Assembly: GCA_001687465.1 (NCBI GenBank)
Contig: LVLI01000184.1
Coordinates: forward strand, 1-49,015
DNA length: 49,015 bases
Source: Halocafeteria seosinensis
Lineage: Eukaryota > Sar > Bigyra > Bicosoecida
Reading direction: 5' to 3'
Below the pieces are notes generated by a model. That model was given only the letters and a program-made list of their open reading frames with translations, had not been told where the DNA came from and ran no database searches. Made by a program: the position numbers and the translations under genes. Shown one piece after another: positions 11,853 to 24,000 of this stretch. Numbering within the stretch: the first letter of the stretch is position 1; every line of letters begins with the position of its first letter.

Positions 11853-12956
11853 GACAACCCAACTACTGGCTTCGCAGCCTCAACCCGGAGGTGAACAAAA
11901 GGCCACTGGAAGAGTTCAACCAGGATATGGCCGACATGGTGCGCAAAGCGCTGAAATGGCAAGATGAGCTCCCCGCCCACACCATTACACAAGCCAAGCT
12001 GTCCTCGAAGCCAGGAGGACTGGGAATAGTCATCCCAGACCACGCAGCAGAAGCATCGCATATCGCCGGGGCGATCGACGCGTCAAAAACGATCCAACAA
12101 GTGGCTGGAGACGAGCAGGACCCGCTCGTGCAATATCGCAAGAAGCCGGCGCCATGGCTCGCGGAGGGTCAGAACGCGCTACAGGAAACGATTGGAATCC
12201 CGGATGCGAACTACAAAGGCTACTGGAACAAACCGAGACTACAAAAACACCTGAGCAAGATGTTGCAGAGAGTAGCTACACGGACTCTGGCAGAAAGCGT
12301 TACTGACAGCATGCCAAGCAGACGGAGCAGCATGGCTATACACAGCACCAACGAAAGGATTTACACTAACCGACGCCGAGTACATGGTAGCACTGCGCCT
12401 ACGCCTAGGGCTCCCCCAAACTAACCTGTTTACGGGGCCATCCGGTGAATGCTGTGAAGGACTGATCGATGAGCTGCTGCCCCACGCACTGGGGTGCGGC
12501 AAAGAAGGGAACGCCACGCAAAGGATCCGCCGTCATGACGGGATAGCGGTGGAACTGGAGAACTACATTCACATGAGTCAAATGCCAGTGGAGAGAGAGG
12601 TGCTCGTAGACCCGCGAAACGAAGGAAAGGCGAGGCCAGTAATGGACCTGGTAGCAAAGGGCCCAACGAGCACACTGTATGTCGATGTGACAGTGCCAAA
12701 CCCGCTCATGGGAGACACACTAGTCAGGACAGCGGGAAGACCCCTCACCATCGCGGAAGAAGCATAGAAGATGAAGCGGACAAAATACGGACACCTGAGG
12801 GACCACCACACGGAAATTATGGCGTTCGCTATAGATTCGACGGGCGGCTTCGGGGAAGACGCGATCAAGTTCTTCAAGAGAATTGCCAGGAAAGCACCGG
12901 GCTCCCGCTGGGGAACATGGGAGATGCGGAACTTCCGCAAGCTGATACGTTGATGC
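11834..12956 (+). pseudogene. Retroelement C-terminal part: RT thumb, Cys/His segment, endonuclease-like domain
   Basis: The frame from about 11834 to 12320 carries the thumb-type segment SIARQPNYWLRSLNPEV and SKPGGLGIVIPDHAAEA, typical of the region after the palm in RT-like proteins. After a frameshift near 12320 the next frame reads AAWLYTAPTKGFTLTDAEY and LRLRLGLPQT. A Cys/His cluster follows (CCEG, HALGCGKEG, RRHD), then ARPVMDLVAKG and LYVDVTVPNPL. These are Asp-bearing strands that resemble a PD-(D/E)xK-type endonuclease. An in-frame TAG at 12765 interrupts just before KRTKYGHL, and the frame closes near 12953. Assignment rests on motif order only. Confidence 0.6.
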
Positions 12957-13045
12957 GCCACAACGTGAAGATGTTGGACCGGTTCCAGGTAGGGTTCACC
13001 CCTCACACGGCGTAGCGTGGCCTGTAGCAGACACGTCTTCCGGTA

Positions 13046-13070
13046 GGAGCAATACCAATACACACTTGTA
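13046..13070 (+). repeat. 25-base direct repeat, copy 2
   Basis: Matches 8932-8956 at 24 of 25 bases. The bases just before it (CTTCCGGTAGGA) recur at about 13643-13655, followed by a similar AATAC stretch. This suggests a wider, diverged repeat family rather than a simple target duplication. Confidence 0.7.
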
Positions 13071-14467
13071 AGATGGAAAGACAATTTGGCGAGAGAATAC
13101 ATGAAATGCTTTCTCCCACGGTAGCTGTTCCGATTCCCGGGGTTGTTGCTCCGAGGTTCATGTTCGAACTCTCGATCCTCCCGCTTATTTCTCCAGAGAC
13201 TCTGGACATGGACAGTCCAGTAAAGCTGGTACATATCCAAAGCGCTGTGGGACTCCACACTTCAGCACTGGTGATTGTCTTGCCCCGCGTTTCCTCTTTG
13301 TCTAGGTCCTAGCATGCTTGGACTTAAACTTATTAAACTCTTTCGTTCGTTTCCTGAGAAAATAACAACTGCCTCCCAACATGGTTCCAGAGGCCTCCTC
13401 TTCATGCAATGCTACTTGTACACGGAAGCCAACGGTATGACTGCACTGGGCAAGTCCAGAGAGACCCTAAGGAGAAACGAACAGCGTGGGACCTTGCAAG
13501 TCTAAATGAGGTACGGTTAGGCCAGTGTGCGTCCAACCATTGCAAAGCGTGTATTAATGGGACAAGGGGTAGTGGACACCCGCTTGTATGCCGGACCAGC
13601 AAGTATGGTCCGCCGCAGGTATACACTGCCTTCCACAGCTCTTCTTCCGGTAGGATAAATACATACGCAGGGAAACCATTGTATTAGCCAGTCCGTAGCA
13701 GTGTTCTCTCCGCAGTGCTCAGGATGCTGGAGTTTGGTGCCATATAAAATAGATAAAATTCTCGGAGATCAGCAGGTGTTTCGCACCTGGTTTCCGATAC
13801 TCTTTCCACTAAGCAAGTTGAAACGAAATAGCGAAAATTAATCTCCCCATCCTCTAAGTATCCAATTATACCAAAGGGAGGCGTCATCGATCTGAGAAAT
13901 GAGCTGGAAGCGTGGTGGGCGGAGGGCATGGTATGTCAAGAGATATCGTACATGCAGGAGACGGTGACATGCATAGAAATCCCGGGTTTTCGTTATCAAT
14001 TCTATGGGCGCTGTTACCGTTAAGACTCCGTAACACTACACTGCATTCAAACCCCTGACAGAGTGAAGGCACCACTACTGTGGACGTCCACATCCTTTTT
14101 TCAAAGGTACGGAGTGCCAGAAGGAATTCAAACTTTTCGATTAAAAAGGCGAACTGGCTACGCAAAACCACGCAACCAATCGTTGTGTACACGAATGCAA
14201 GTTATCGAGGAGGCATTTAAGACTCGAATAAGAGGTACTACGTCTCCTTTGGAACTCAAGGTGCTTCGACTATCAGTGTACACCATTGTGGCAGAGCGAG
14301 CTACGAGATACGTAACAAACAATGGTGTCCAGAAAGTTCACCAAATAAGCGAACAATAATGCTATGTTATAAGGAAGTAAGATAGTTCAAAACACTTAGT
14401 CTTGCGCGTACAATTCTTTATAGTACACAGTACCAGAAGGGTTCGTATTACCAAGAGCTTTCCAACC
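13071..14467. other. Intergenic, 3' flank of the middle giant gene
   Basis: No gene is supported. The longest frames are about 100 codons (for example plus 14063-14359), with no recognisable motif. The stretch next to 14467 is the 3' untranslated region and terminator of the middle gene; no AATAAA signal is seen in the first 100 bases after its stop. Confidence 0.55.
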
Positions 14468-15091
14468 TCAGTCCTCCTCGTCTTCCTGGGAGGTGCCGCT
14501 TTCGCCTGCACCATTTCTCGGAGACCAGTCCAACACGCTGTCATAGCTTTCATAGGCAGTTCTGTTCATAATACCCGGTAGGTCATCTTCTGGGGCATGC
14601 TGGCGGTTGCGTAACGCGTCCTGTCCACTTCCTAACCCACGATCTTGATACCATGAGCCTCCCGGGTTCTGGCCATCAGTCGGTCTTATTACGCGTCGAG
14701 TTGTTGCCATAGAAAGCACACTGTCGTAGCTCTCGTATGCACCATCGTTACGAAAGGCTGAAGGGTCATGTCCACTGGGTTGTTCTTCTCGCGTTACGTC
14801 TGACGCCTCATCAGACCGAAGAGATCCGGATAATATTTCTCCTCGATCTGTGGAAGGGGCGTTGTCGTCATCTTCTCCCTCTGTCGCCTCCTCATTTAAT
14901 GCCGTACCGTATCCAGTGTCCTCATCTATCATCACAGTATCATCAATAAATCGGGATGCCTGTGATGAACCACTCCTGAACTGGTGGATGCGTTTTTCTC
15001 GTTCGGCACGTTCCTTTTCTCTATATTTGTAGACAGCAAAGCCGGCAAGGACGAACACCAACGCAAATAGTGCAACGGTGGTCACAGCAAC
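14468..15091 (-). other. Transmembrane helix and cytoplasmic tail with twin AYESYDSVL motifs
   Basis: VAVTTVALFALVFVLAGFAV (from residue 7046) is a strong membrane helix, followed by the stop-transfer sequence YKYREKERAEREKR. The tail of about 185 residues is acidic and disordered-looking. It carries AYESYDSVL at residues 7163-7171 and again at 7224-7232. Each copy contains Y-x-x-hydrophobic (YDSV), the shape of an adaptor-binding sorting signal or of a tyrosine phosphorylation site. Confidence 0.85.
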
Positions 15092-18000
15092 AGTAGACGA
15101 CGCAACAGTGCTTCCCTGTCGAGCACTCTGAGACGCATCGCTATCACTCCCCGGAAATCCTTGTGAAGAAACAGCTAAGACGGTGACGTGGGAAGTGTCA
15201 TTGACGAAGTGTGAAAGCTGAAGTGCTATGGGCAGGTTTGTAACCAGCTGATCCTTCACTTCTGACCTAGCCATGTCTCCTGTTAATTCACCCTGCTTAT
15301 TCTCTTCGAGCCGTCTTCCCGCCTCCTCGACACCAGAATGCAATAGTTTCACATGCACAACCCGGCCATGATCTCCGCGTGTTTCATCAATGCGGTTGAA
15401 GAATAGACTTGCTAAGGATAGCCGAGAGCTGGCGCCTGCAACTGCTTCCAAGAATTCTGTCAACCGAGGGAATTTGAAGTCAGATACTCTTGAGAAGCGA
15501 AGCGACAGGTCGATTTCAATATATTGGTCTTGACCTAGACTGTCGGGCATCGAGAAGTTCCCAAGAGGCCAATCTTGAAGGTCAAGCACAGGCCAGAGTG
15601 TAACGTTTTTATTAAAGTTATAGAATTGATCGAACAGTCGGCCCTGCTCGGCAAAGAGAGAAATCATTTTCCCGGAGTGCTTGCCGGTTAGTGTTACTGC
15701 CGCGCTATATTCTTTTCGGAACGTGTTCGAGGTATCGCTCGGCACAGCAATACTGTCGATGATGATCGCATCTGTGCAGAGAGTGACATTACCACAAGCA
15801 TGTTCCTGGAAGTCCAGTACGGAGTCATTTCTGAATGCAAACGGTTCGCTTCCAACAAGCAGAACTTCAGAGGTGGGGAGCCCGATGGATAACAGTTTAG
15901 TCGACAATTGCGGAGGCAGTACGTCTCTTACAAACGAGAAAGTATGCTTGTTTGTTAGATAATTTCCTGCATTATCCGCGAACAAACCAGGGAGCAATTC
16001 AAGCGTGACCGTGTCCTCCAGTGTCATCGACACATCAACATTCATGTGAAACTTGCTCCCGCCTGGTTGTCTGCCCCAAAGTTTGGAAATAACTGTTTCC
16101 TCGCCGGTAAAATTACCGCCGTCGACAAAAAACAGAGTACGCCCTTCGACCCGCGCAATTTCGCGTATCCATGACACTCGTGCATTGCTGGCCCGTAGTT
16201 GCCCACCAGTGTTGGTATCATGAGATAGCTGTCTGCCAGGGAGGGAAACCTCTTCAGAGAGAGACACCACCTGATCGAACGCGAGAATGAACTCTATTTG
16301 AGGCTCCTTCCAGACTCTTCGAGGTTCGATGGGCGATATGATTACCATTTCAGGGTGAGTCATGTCAAACCATGCAGAAGTGCTAATATCGTTCGTCAAT
16401 ATTACTCCCCGGCTATCAGTAACCGAGAACGCTGGCAGGGTTACACTCACCAAACCAGTACAAAGATGCTCTAGTTTGACGAGCCACATATTTTCCTCCG
16501 TTATGTCAACCGGGGCCACCGTCCTAACGCGCGGTGTAGTGGAGCATGTTTCGTTTATCGACACTGTAAAGTCGTCCGGCTGCAAATTTACTAGAGGGTA
16601 ATTGGCCCGCAGTACGAACGTCAGTGGATCAGAATTAGAGGGACTTTGAGCTGAAGTAGACGCAGCATACAAACTAGCGCGAAGCGGCAGTAATGAAGCG
16701 CTGCTGGAGGGAGTAACCGTAGCAGAGGGACTGGCAGATGAAGTTACAGACGGAGTAGGAGTTATATCCCCGATAAATTTCGATACAAGCACATCCGAAT
16801 AGTCATGAGTTTTGCTTGCCACAAAACGATCCATGGTCAGAGTTGCGTCTTCATAACACCCAGGGAGAATTCGAGCAGAAAATGAATACGTCATATTGGG
16901 TCGAATTTCACTCCAAGTGTCACTGAACAACTCCATGCATAGTGTAGTAAAATTGGCCGTGTCCAGTTGTCCAGCATTCTCAGCTTCGCGATTGAAAGAA
17001 GCTACAACCATAAATTTGGAGGATCCGACAACACCATCATGAGACTTCGGCATATTCGTTGCTATCAGTGACAAAATGACACTGGGTCCTGGTGTACGCG
17101 TAAAACTTGGTGTCGGAGTAAAGGTTGGGGTCACTGTTGATGTACCAGAGGGAGATGTTCCAACAGTAGCAGTTGGGGTAATTGACGGAGAAACCGTGGG
17201 GGTGGGTGTTGGCTCCACGCAACGGTTTGCGAGACAGTTCTCACTTTTACAGTCTCCATCAAACAGACACTCTTTTCCAATCGGGCATGGGCCGCAGAAC
17301 ATGCCACCGCAATCAACATCGGTTTCATTTCGGTCTTCAACTGCATTAAAGCAGCTGTAAGGATATGTACAGGTCAGTGCATAGGGATCACAATTGCCAC
17401 TAATACAGCTTTCGTCGAACAAGCAAGGTATACCAAGTCCAACACGGCAACGTGATTTTATACACGAACCGTTAAAGGCACAGTCTCGGTCGAGAACACA
17501 ATAGTCTCGTGGTGCACACTGTTCCGGGCAAAGAAGTCCGCCGCAGTCTTTATCAGTTTCGAACCCCACATTATGCACACCGTCGGTACAGCTCGGACTT
17601 GCACAAGAACCGTTTCGACAGACACCGGATATACAAAACGTATTCCCCAAACACGACATGCCTTCGTCCGGAACGAAGGCTGGGTCGAGCCCCAATAGCG
17701 TATTTGTGCGGTTAATATATATGGCCGATGCATCAACAAGTCTGTCCCATTCGCTTCTCAGAGCTTCTACTGTCGTTTCATTTTCGAAAAATTCGCACGA
17801 ACCATCGTCGGCAAACGCCTTGTCGTCGAAATTCTGCAGGGACAATTGCAACCATACATACAGAACTGTGGGGAGCTTGAGCATAAGGGGTTTACTTACC
17901 TTCGCCATTAGATAGGTACAGCCAGTCTCCAAGCTGTTGCACGTACCGTCGCTGATGGTGGCTGTAGGGTTATAGTTGAGAGATGCAGGGCAAGTGCATC

Positions 18001-21000
18001 CTGATACGTGACTCGAGGCGAGTATACATGTCCCATCGTTAACCCGTGCTTCCGGATCATAGTTGACGGCAATGGGATAGGTACATCCCTTAGGTACACG
18101 AAACCCGCATGACTGATCATTGACAGTAGCAATAGGGTTGAAGTTAACTGCTGCTCTCTCGGTACAACCGAAAATGTCTCCCTGGAATGTGGCATCATCG
18201 CAGAGAATCAAATTCTGGACTCCGTCTATTCTCCCTTTACTGACAACATCTACATGGCAGATAAATGTAGTGTTTGGCAGACTCAGGGTTGCATTAGACT
18301 GGACATCGATATTCGTATTGTTAAGTGTACCTTCCACCGTCTGCAAACTGCTTTGGTAGACAACGGTTCGCTCGGTGGGTCCATCTATCCGTGCAATTGC
18401 TGATGAATTCTCAGATAGCTTCCTCTGATCACCCTCAAAAATTGCTGTTAGAGCCCTCCCCAAGATTAGCAACCCTGTAGTATCTCCTTCGATGGCACCA
18501 AGGGTCAAAACGACTTGCTTGTCCTGTAAAGGATCGGGCACAACCCGTACAGCAGCTCCAGAAAATATCTGCACCTCGTCGATTCTCCACACGACCTGGT
18601 CTACACTAAGCTCTAGGATCGTTTCCTCTTCAGGCCGCTGCCCACTCCGTGATGCTACTGTTACAGCTCTCCACGGAGCCACGCTACTCATATGAATTTC
18701 TTTGTAGATCGTCCCAGGTCCGCTATCGGAGTAGCCACTGATCCCACCAGCAAACGTTGATACGTTGCCTTCGAAATGGTACTGGGTTGAAATGAGCGCA
18801 ATTCGACCACCAGAACCAGAGCCACTCACGCCAGCCACTCCATCACCCCCATTTGCAGATATTGTTCCTGAACCTTTAATGTTATCTACTTCAATCAACA
18901 GCGATCCTCCAGCACCACCACCTATATGTCCGTTTTCATATCCACTTTGACCGTCGGAACGAAGATACCCATCTACTTCTATCATTGACCCATTCTTACC
19001 GAAAACGCTGATGGCGGCACCTCCGCGACCATTGTGTATCGTAGCGTTCGAGCCACTACCTCCCGGTGTAGTCGGGCGAAACGCGTTACCGAAAGGAATT
19101 GCCTCGCCATGACCTCCCTTTGCAGCATGAGTACCCCCAGAGATAACGATGCTGTTTCCGGAAGTTACACCTCCCCCAGAACCACTCAATTCGCCGCCTC
19201 TGGCGATAACTACACTCTCGGCCACCACAAATTGAGTCATCAAGGAGGAAGGCTCGTGCATCACGTTCACACGAGCCTCTTCACCAATGTACAGAGTATT
19301 CAGCTCCAGAGTATCGACTCCCAACAAGTTGACTGTACCCTCCCATAAGCATTGCAAAGTTTCTAAACGGTACCGGGACTTTTGGTTCGTATTAGTGCCT
19401 TTAGAATCCAATACAAGCTTAGCCTGGGAGGAGACTCTTATAGTATCTACCCCCAACAGGGAACCCCGGATATTTAGCGAACCGTTGAGTACAGCTAGGT
19501 AAGGCGAAGAAATCAGTTGAGCTGTCTCACCAACGACAAGTGAAACACCGCTGATGAGCGAGTTCGATAATCTATAGCGTCTTGCTACCTCGTACACGTT
19601 ACTTCCCTGGTCGCTCTTGATGAAGTCAACAATCTCTTCGGAAGATGGGAACGCTATGTAGGGCTGCTCTCCCAAGGAAAGTCGGGTGCCATTCTCCACG
19701 CTAATGCTCCCGGAGGTATCACCAGAAAACTTTTGCACAAAAACCGAATACGGAGGTTCAGCAGTTAGGAGCGCATGTGCGTTTCCAGTAACAATAAACT
19801 GCTCAATCATAATAGAGGAGACAATATCGATCCCCGTTGTAACGGACGACAGTACACCATTGTTACTGACAAGTAGACGCACAGACTCGTTACCAGAAGG
19901 ATAGTTCCCTCGTAAAACAATCGTCCCTGCAGCACCAGCACAGTGTCCTCGGCCACCGAAGGCAGTGAATTCCAACGAGTCACCTCCGTGCCCAAAATAT
20001 GCAGCGATACGACCACCACCACCCCCTCCTGCTTTCCAGCTAAAGGCTGGACTTGAAGCTGCACTGCCTCCATTGACGGATACGAGACCAGTTCCTTCGA
20101 TTGCGCCTGCGACAACAAGTAGCACACTTCCACCGCTGGATCCACCACCGTTACTACGTCCGTCAGCCCCATTCGCGGATATACTCCCCTGAAGAAAGAG
20201 GGTCGAGAAACTATCCATACTGCCTACGAACAACGACAAATGGCCGCCACTAGCATGTCTGCAAGAGTTCGCTCCACAGTTACCGGCTTCCTGGGGCCAT
20301 AGCACATTTCCAAAGGAGCGGGACACACTACAACCCCCTTGTCCCCCATACGTTCCTCCCTGAGCAATGTTACCACCGTGTAGGTGGGCACATAAGTGTT
20401 GACATGATTCACTTGGCGAGCTATGCTGGCCACTCCACTCAAGCCTCGCCGACGGCTCCACAGTTGATCTTTGTTTCAGCTTCAGAGTGCTCGTCGGGGG
20501 AGCAAGCGTGCCGGCGCCACGGAGAACAGCCTGATCATGGAGCTGAAGTGAAAGGGCTGATAGTGCAGTGGTTTCCCACAACACTAACTCAGAGTGTCCT
20601 TGGCAACTGATTGCATCGTTTACAACGATTTCTTGACTGGAACTGGATAGGCGAACGTGAAGTTCTACAGCATCGTGCAGGAGGATTTTCTGAAGCGTTA
20701 CCTTGGTATGCCTGTTAGGTAGGTGACTAGCACTCAAAAGAGCAGTTGACTTTCCACTTAAGAAGATGACGTCTTGTCTTTCAGAAGTAGCTGGTGAAAG
20801 AATCCACGTCGCAGGCAAGGAGGTCGGCACCCGGTACGGATATTGAGGGCGGAAATTCGATTCCACATGAACTAAACTGGTAAGATTCGCGTTATTCATT
20901 GTGACATCGGGCAACATATTACCAAAAACCCCTTGCGATGACGAGTAATATACCGTTCCCGAAGCTCCTTGGGTATCCTTGGAGACACTCCCTCCCTCAG

Positions 21001-24000
21001 CTGTTATAAGGCCGGTAAATTGATGCATATCCTCAACAAGCATAGCAATACGCCCCCCGGAGCCACCACCACTTTCATATACTCCGCTACTTGCGCCGCT
21101 TCCACCTTGAGATTCTACGCGTCCGCTACCAGATAAACGGAGAGCACGAACAACTATACTGCCACCACTTCCACCACCGCTGGCGACAGAGTCATTCAAG
21201 GCTTGCCCGTCTTGTCCATTGACGCTAATTCTTCCCAGTAAGACGATGGTGGAACCGTTTCCGTCGCTCGAGATAACGACTGAGCCACCTCCATTGCCAC
21301 CGACAGGTGATGTGGCGTTGGGAAAGATAGCCCCACCACTACCAGCAACAGAAGGCCACCAGTAGTTACCACACGGCTGCCCGCTTTCGAGCCCGCCTTT
21401 GCCACCATAGCTGCCGCCAGGACAGGCTTTCCCAGACGTACATGTTGAAGGAGAGCAGCCAATGTGCGCAGGGGCATCCCCAGACCCATATCCCTCAAAA
21501 TCAGCGTTAAGCGACGCAAGGGAATCAATGAAAACACCCTCGTTAACGAAGAGCTCACTGACCCCATCAATAGGCGTTTGCAGGTGCAAGACTGAACGGT
21601 CATGTATCGTTAAAGCATTCACTGAGACCTTCTCTATCTCACGCTCAACGTTTATTTGCCCTTCATCGAAAAGAGCAATATCCGAATGCATGACGATAGA
21701 TGATAGCATTGTCAGCGATCCTCCAGACGAACGGAAACTTAGTTTTCCTTCGTCCTCAACAACAATCGCTCCCATCGGCTGACTACTGTCAACAAAGGCA
21801 ACAGCACTGGCGTCCGCCTGAATATGAACCAAGTCTACACCAAGAGTCGATAAATCCACGTTGATCCACGTTTCGGGGGTCGCCGCGGAGCATTTACCAC
21901 GGCCGCTGTCATTACTATGTAACAGAGTTCCAGAAACGTGTATGTACCGCAATGAGGACGAGGCGAAGTTGACTCTTCGCCCAATCATTCGCCTGAGGAA
22001 ACCAGGCTGCGGGGTTACAAACTCGAAGAATATTGTGCCAGAAGCGCCAGGAGGGCAGGACCCACCGCCATGAGCAGTGAGCACTCCCTCGAATGCTTCG
22101 ATGTTCGCTGCAAAAATAGCAATTCGACCACCTGAGCCACCGCCGTAAGGCAACTTCGATCCACCATTGGCCATAATGTGTCCCCACCCGGTAAGCTCTT
22201 CAACGCGTAATTGGAGGCTACCGCCAGCTGCTGCCCCATAGTCTTGAGTTGCTGAGGCGTTCTCGCCATTGACGGAAATAGTTCCATTCACCTGCAGCGC
22301 AACACCCATGCCGCCGAATGATGATATGGACAGAGCAATACCACCCAGGGGTATATTGCGGTCCTCAGAGGATTGAGGAGAGCCGGGACTATGAGGAGAA
22401 GCATAATTCCCACAAGGATGCTCAGAAAAGGCTCCTCCTCCAAGCCCTGCATGAGTGCCACCAGTTGCTTGAGGTGTCAAAGAGCAATTGCTGTTTGCAA
22501 AAACGACTCCATTCATGTAAGATCCTCCAGAGCCATCTATTGTCGCACCCTGAGCGACGAAAATATTCCGTGCAACCAGGGAGAAAACAGATTGGGATAC
22601 TTTGTCAAAGTTCATTGAGGTAAAATCCTGTAGCTCGAGTTGATCCACCGAGATACATGAGCTTCTTCGCATTGAAAGGCTGGAGTGGTGTTGCATCGCA
22701 AGTATTTCAATGAATTTCGTCTCACAGAATTGAGCAGAGGACGACCAAACCAGGTGCGACAAGTCACTCACAGATACATTGCCAAACACTTCTCCCTCGT
22801 TCGAGTGCTCAATGAGGACATGTGCCACACCACTAATCGCAACATTAACCGAAAGATTCCTAGGCGGCGCGGGAACCAAAGTGAAACTCTGAGTGCTTTC
22901 ATTGCACCAGACAGTTAACTGCCCCAATTTGCGTTCTTTCACGAAGACAGTACCAGGAGCACCACTCGGATAACCTGAACCCCCGCTAGCATCGAACGAA
23001 CTGAGCGGTAGAGTATTCAAGCCATATACGGCAACTCGCCCCCCACCGCCTCCACCGCTGTTGTCTCCGCTCCCTCCTCCTACAGACAGCGACCCTCTAC
23101 CGCTAATTTGTCCGGTCTCCAGCCAGATACTGCCACCAGCCCCACCGCCAATACTTCGGTCTGATGAGGATTCGCCTGCACAGTCTATACGGCCGTCCAA
23201 ATGAATTGCATGGGCACTCATTCTTAACGAAGCTCCACCCCGACCGCCATGTATTGCAGACGCGTTTGCGGCAGGTTCACCTTGCAGTACCGGAAGGTAA
23301 GAGGAACCGCAAGCTATGCTACTGCCACCACCAGCTCCACCATGGCTTCCTCCAACTCCTAGATCGATACTATCAATCCGTTTGCTACAGCAGCTGTGTT
23401 TACACGCACGCACGGAGCCGCTTACAGGTCTTCCGATAATGGCGGAATGCTTATCTACGGATACTACCCCACCAACATTTATAGCCAAGAGGCCTGGGAC
23501 ATCGGTGTGGAACTGCACGGTACTATGGCCCTCCACATGCACTTCTGTAGCCGACACACGCCCAACCTCGTGGAAAAGCAATAGCGAATCCGAAGACAAG
23601 GAGACTGAACCCCTAAACTGTATGCCCAGGGCACTTGTGTTACTGGATGACTCAATCACCACTTGGCTTTCTTCCGATATGCTCAGGGAGCCGAGCGTTG
23701 TCTCTCGGAATTGCCCAGGGATCAGAATGCGCAATGTCGCGCGATTTTCAACGACAATCTCGTCAATGTCCCTCAACCTGGAGATCTCTCGGACAAAAGC
23801 ACTTCGATCGACGGAATCTGGCGGGCTCGCAAATACCAAGCGTGTAGGTCCAAAAGGCGATACTTTCCCAAGGTAAATCGTGCCTGTTCCCCCGAACTCG
23901 GACCCACTGCCGCCTCCAACGTCAAATACACCGTCGAATTCATAGCTGTCGCTGTGGATGGCTATTCGTCCACCACCACCACCGCCCCCAATACTACCTG

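Larger units (their letters stand above)
10445..12956 (+). mobile_element. Broken non-LTR-type retroelement with internal opposite-strand replacement
   Basis: Plus-strand reverse-transcriptase sequence (10445-10882) and its downstream thumb and endonuclease-like part (11834-12956) are in the expected order. They are separated by about 950 bases of minus-strand RNase H/chromodomain sequence. The catalytic YxDD half of the palm is missing. An in-frame TAG (10643), a frameshift near 12320 and a second TAG (12765) show it is dead. The layout of RT, Cys/His segment and C-terminal endonuclease-like domain is that of RT-like elements with a restriction-like endonuclease. This is a family judgement by eye, with no database comparison. 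Confidence 0.65.
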
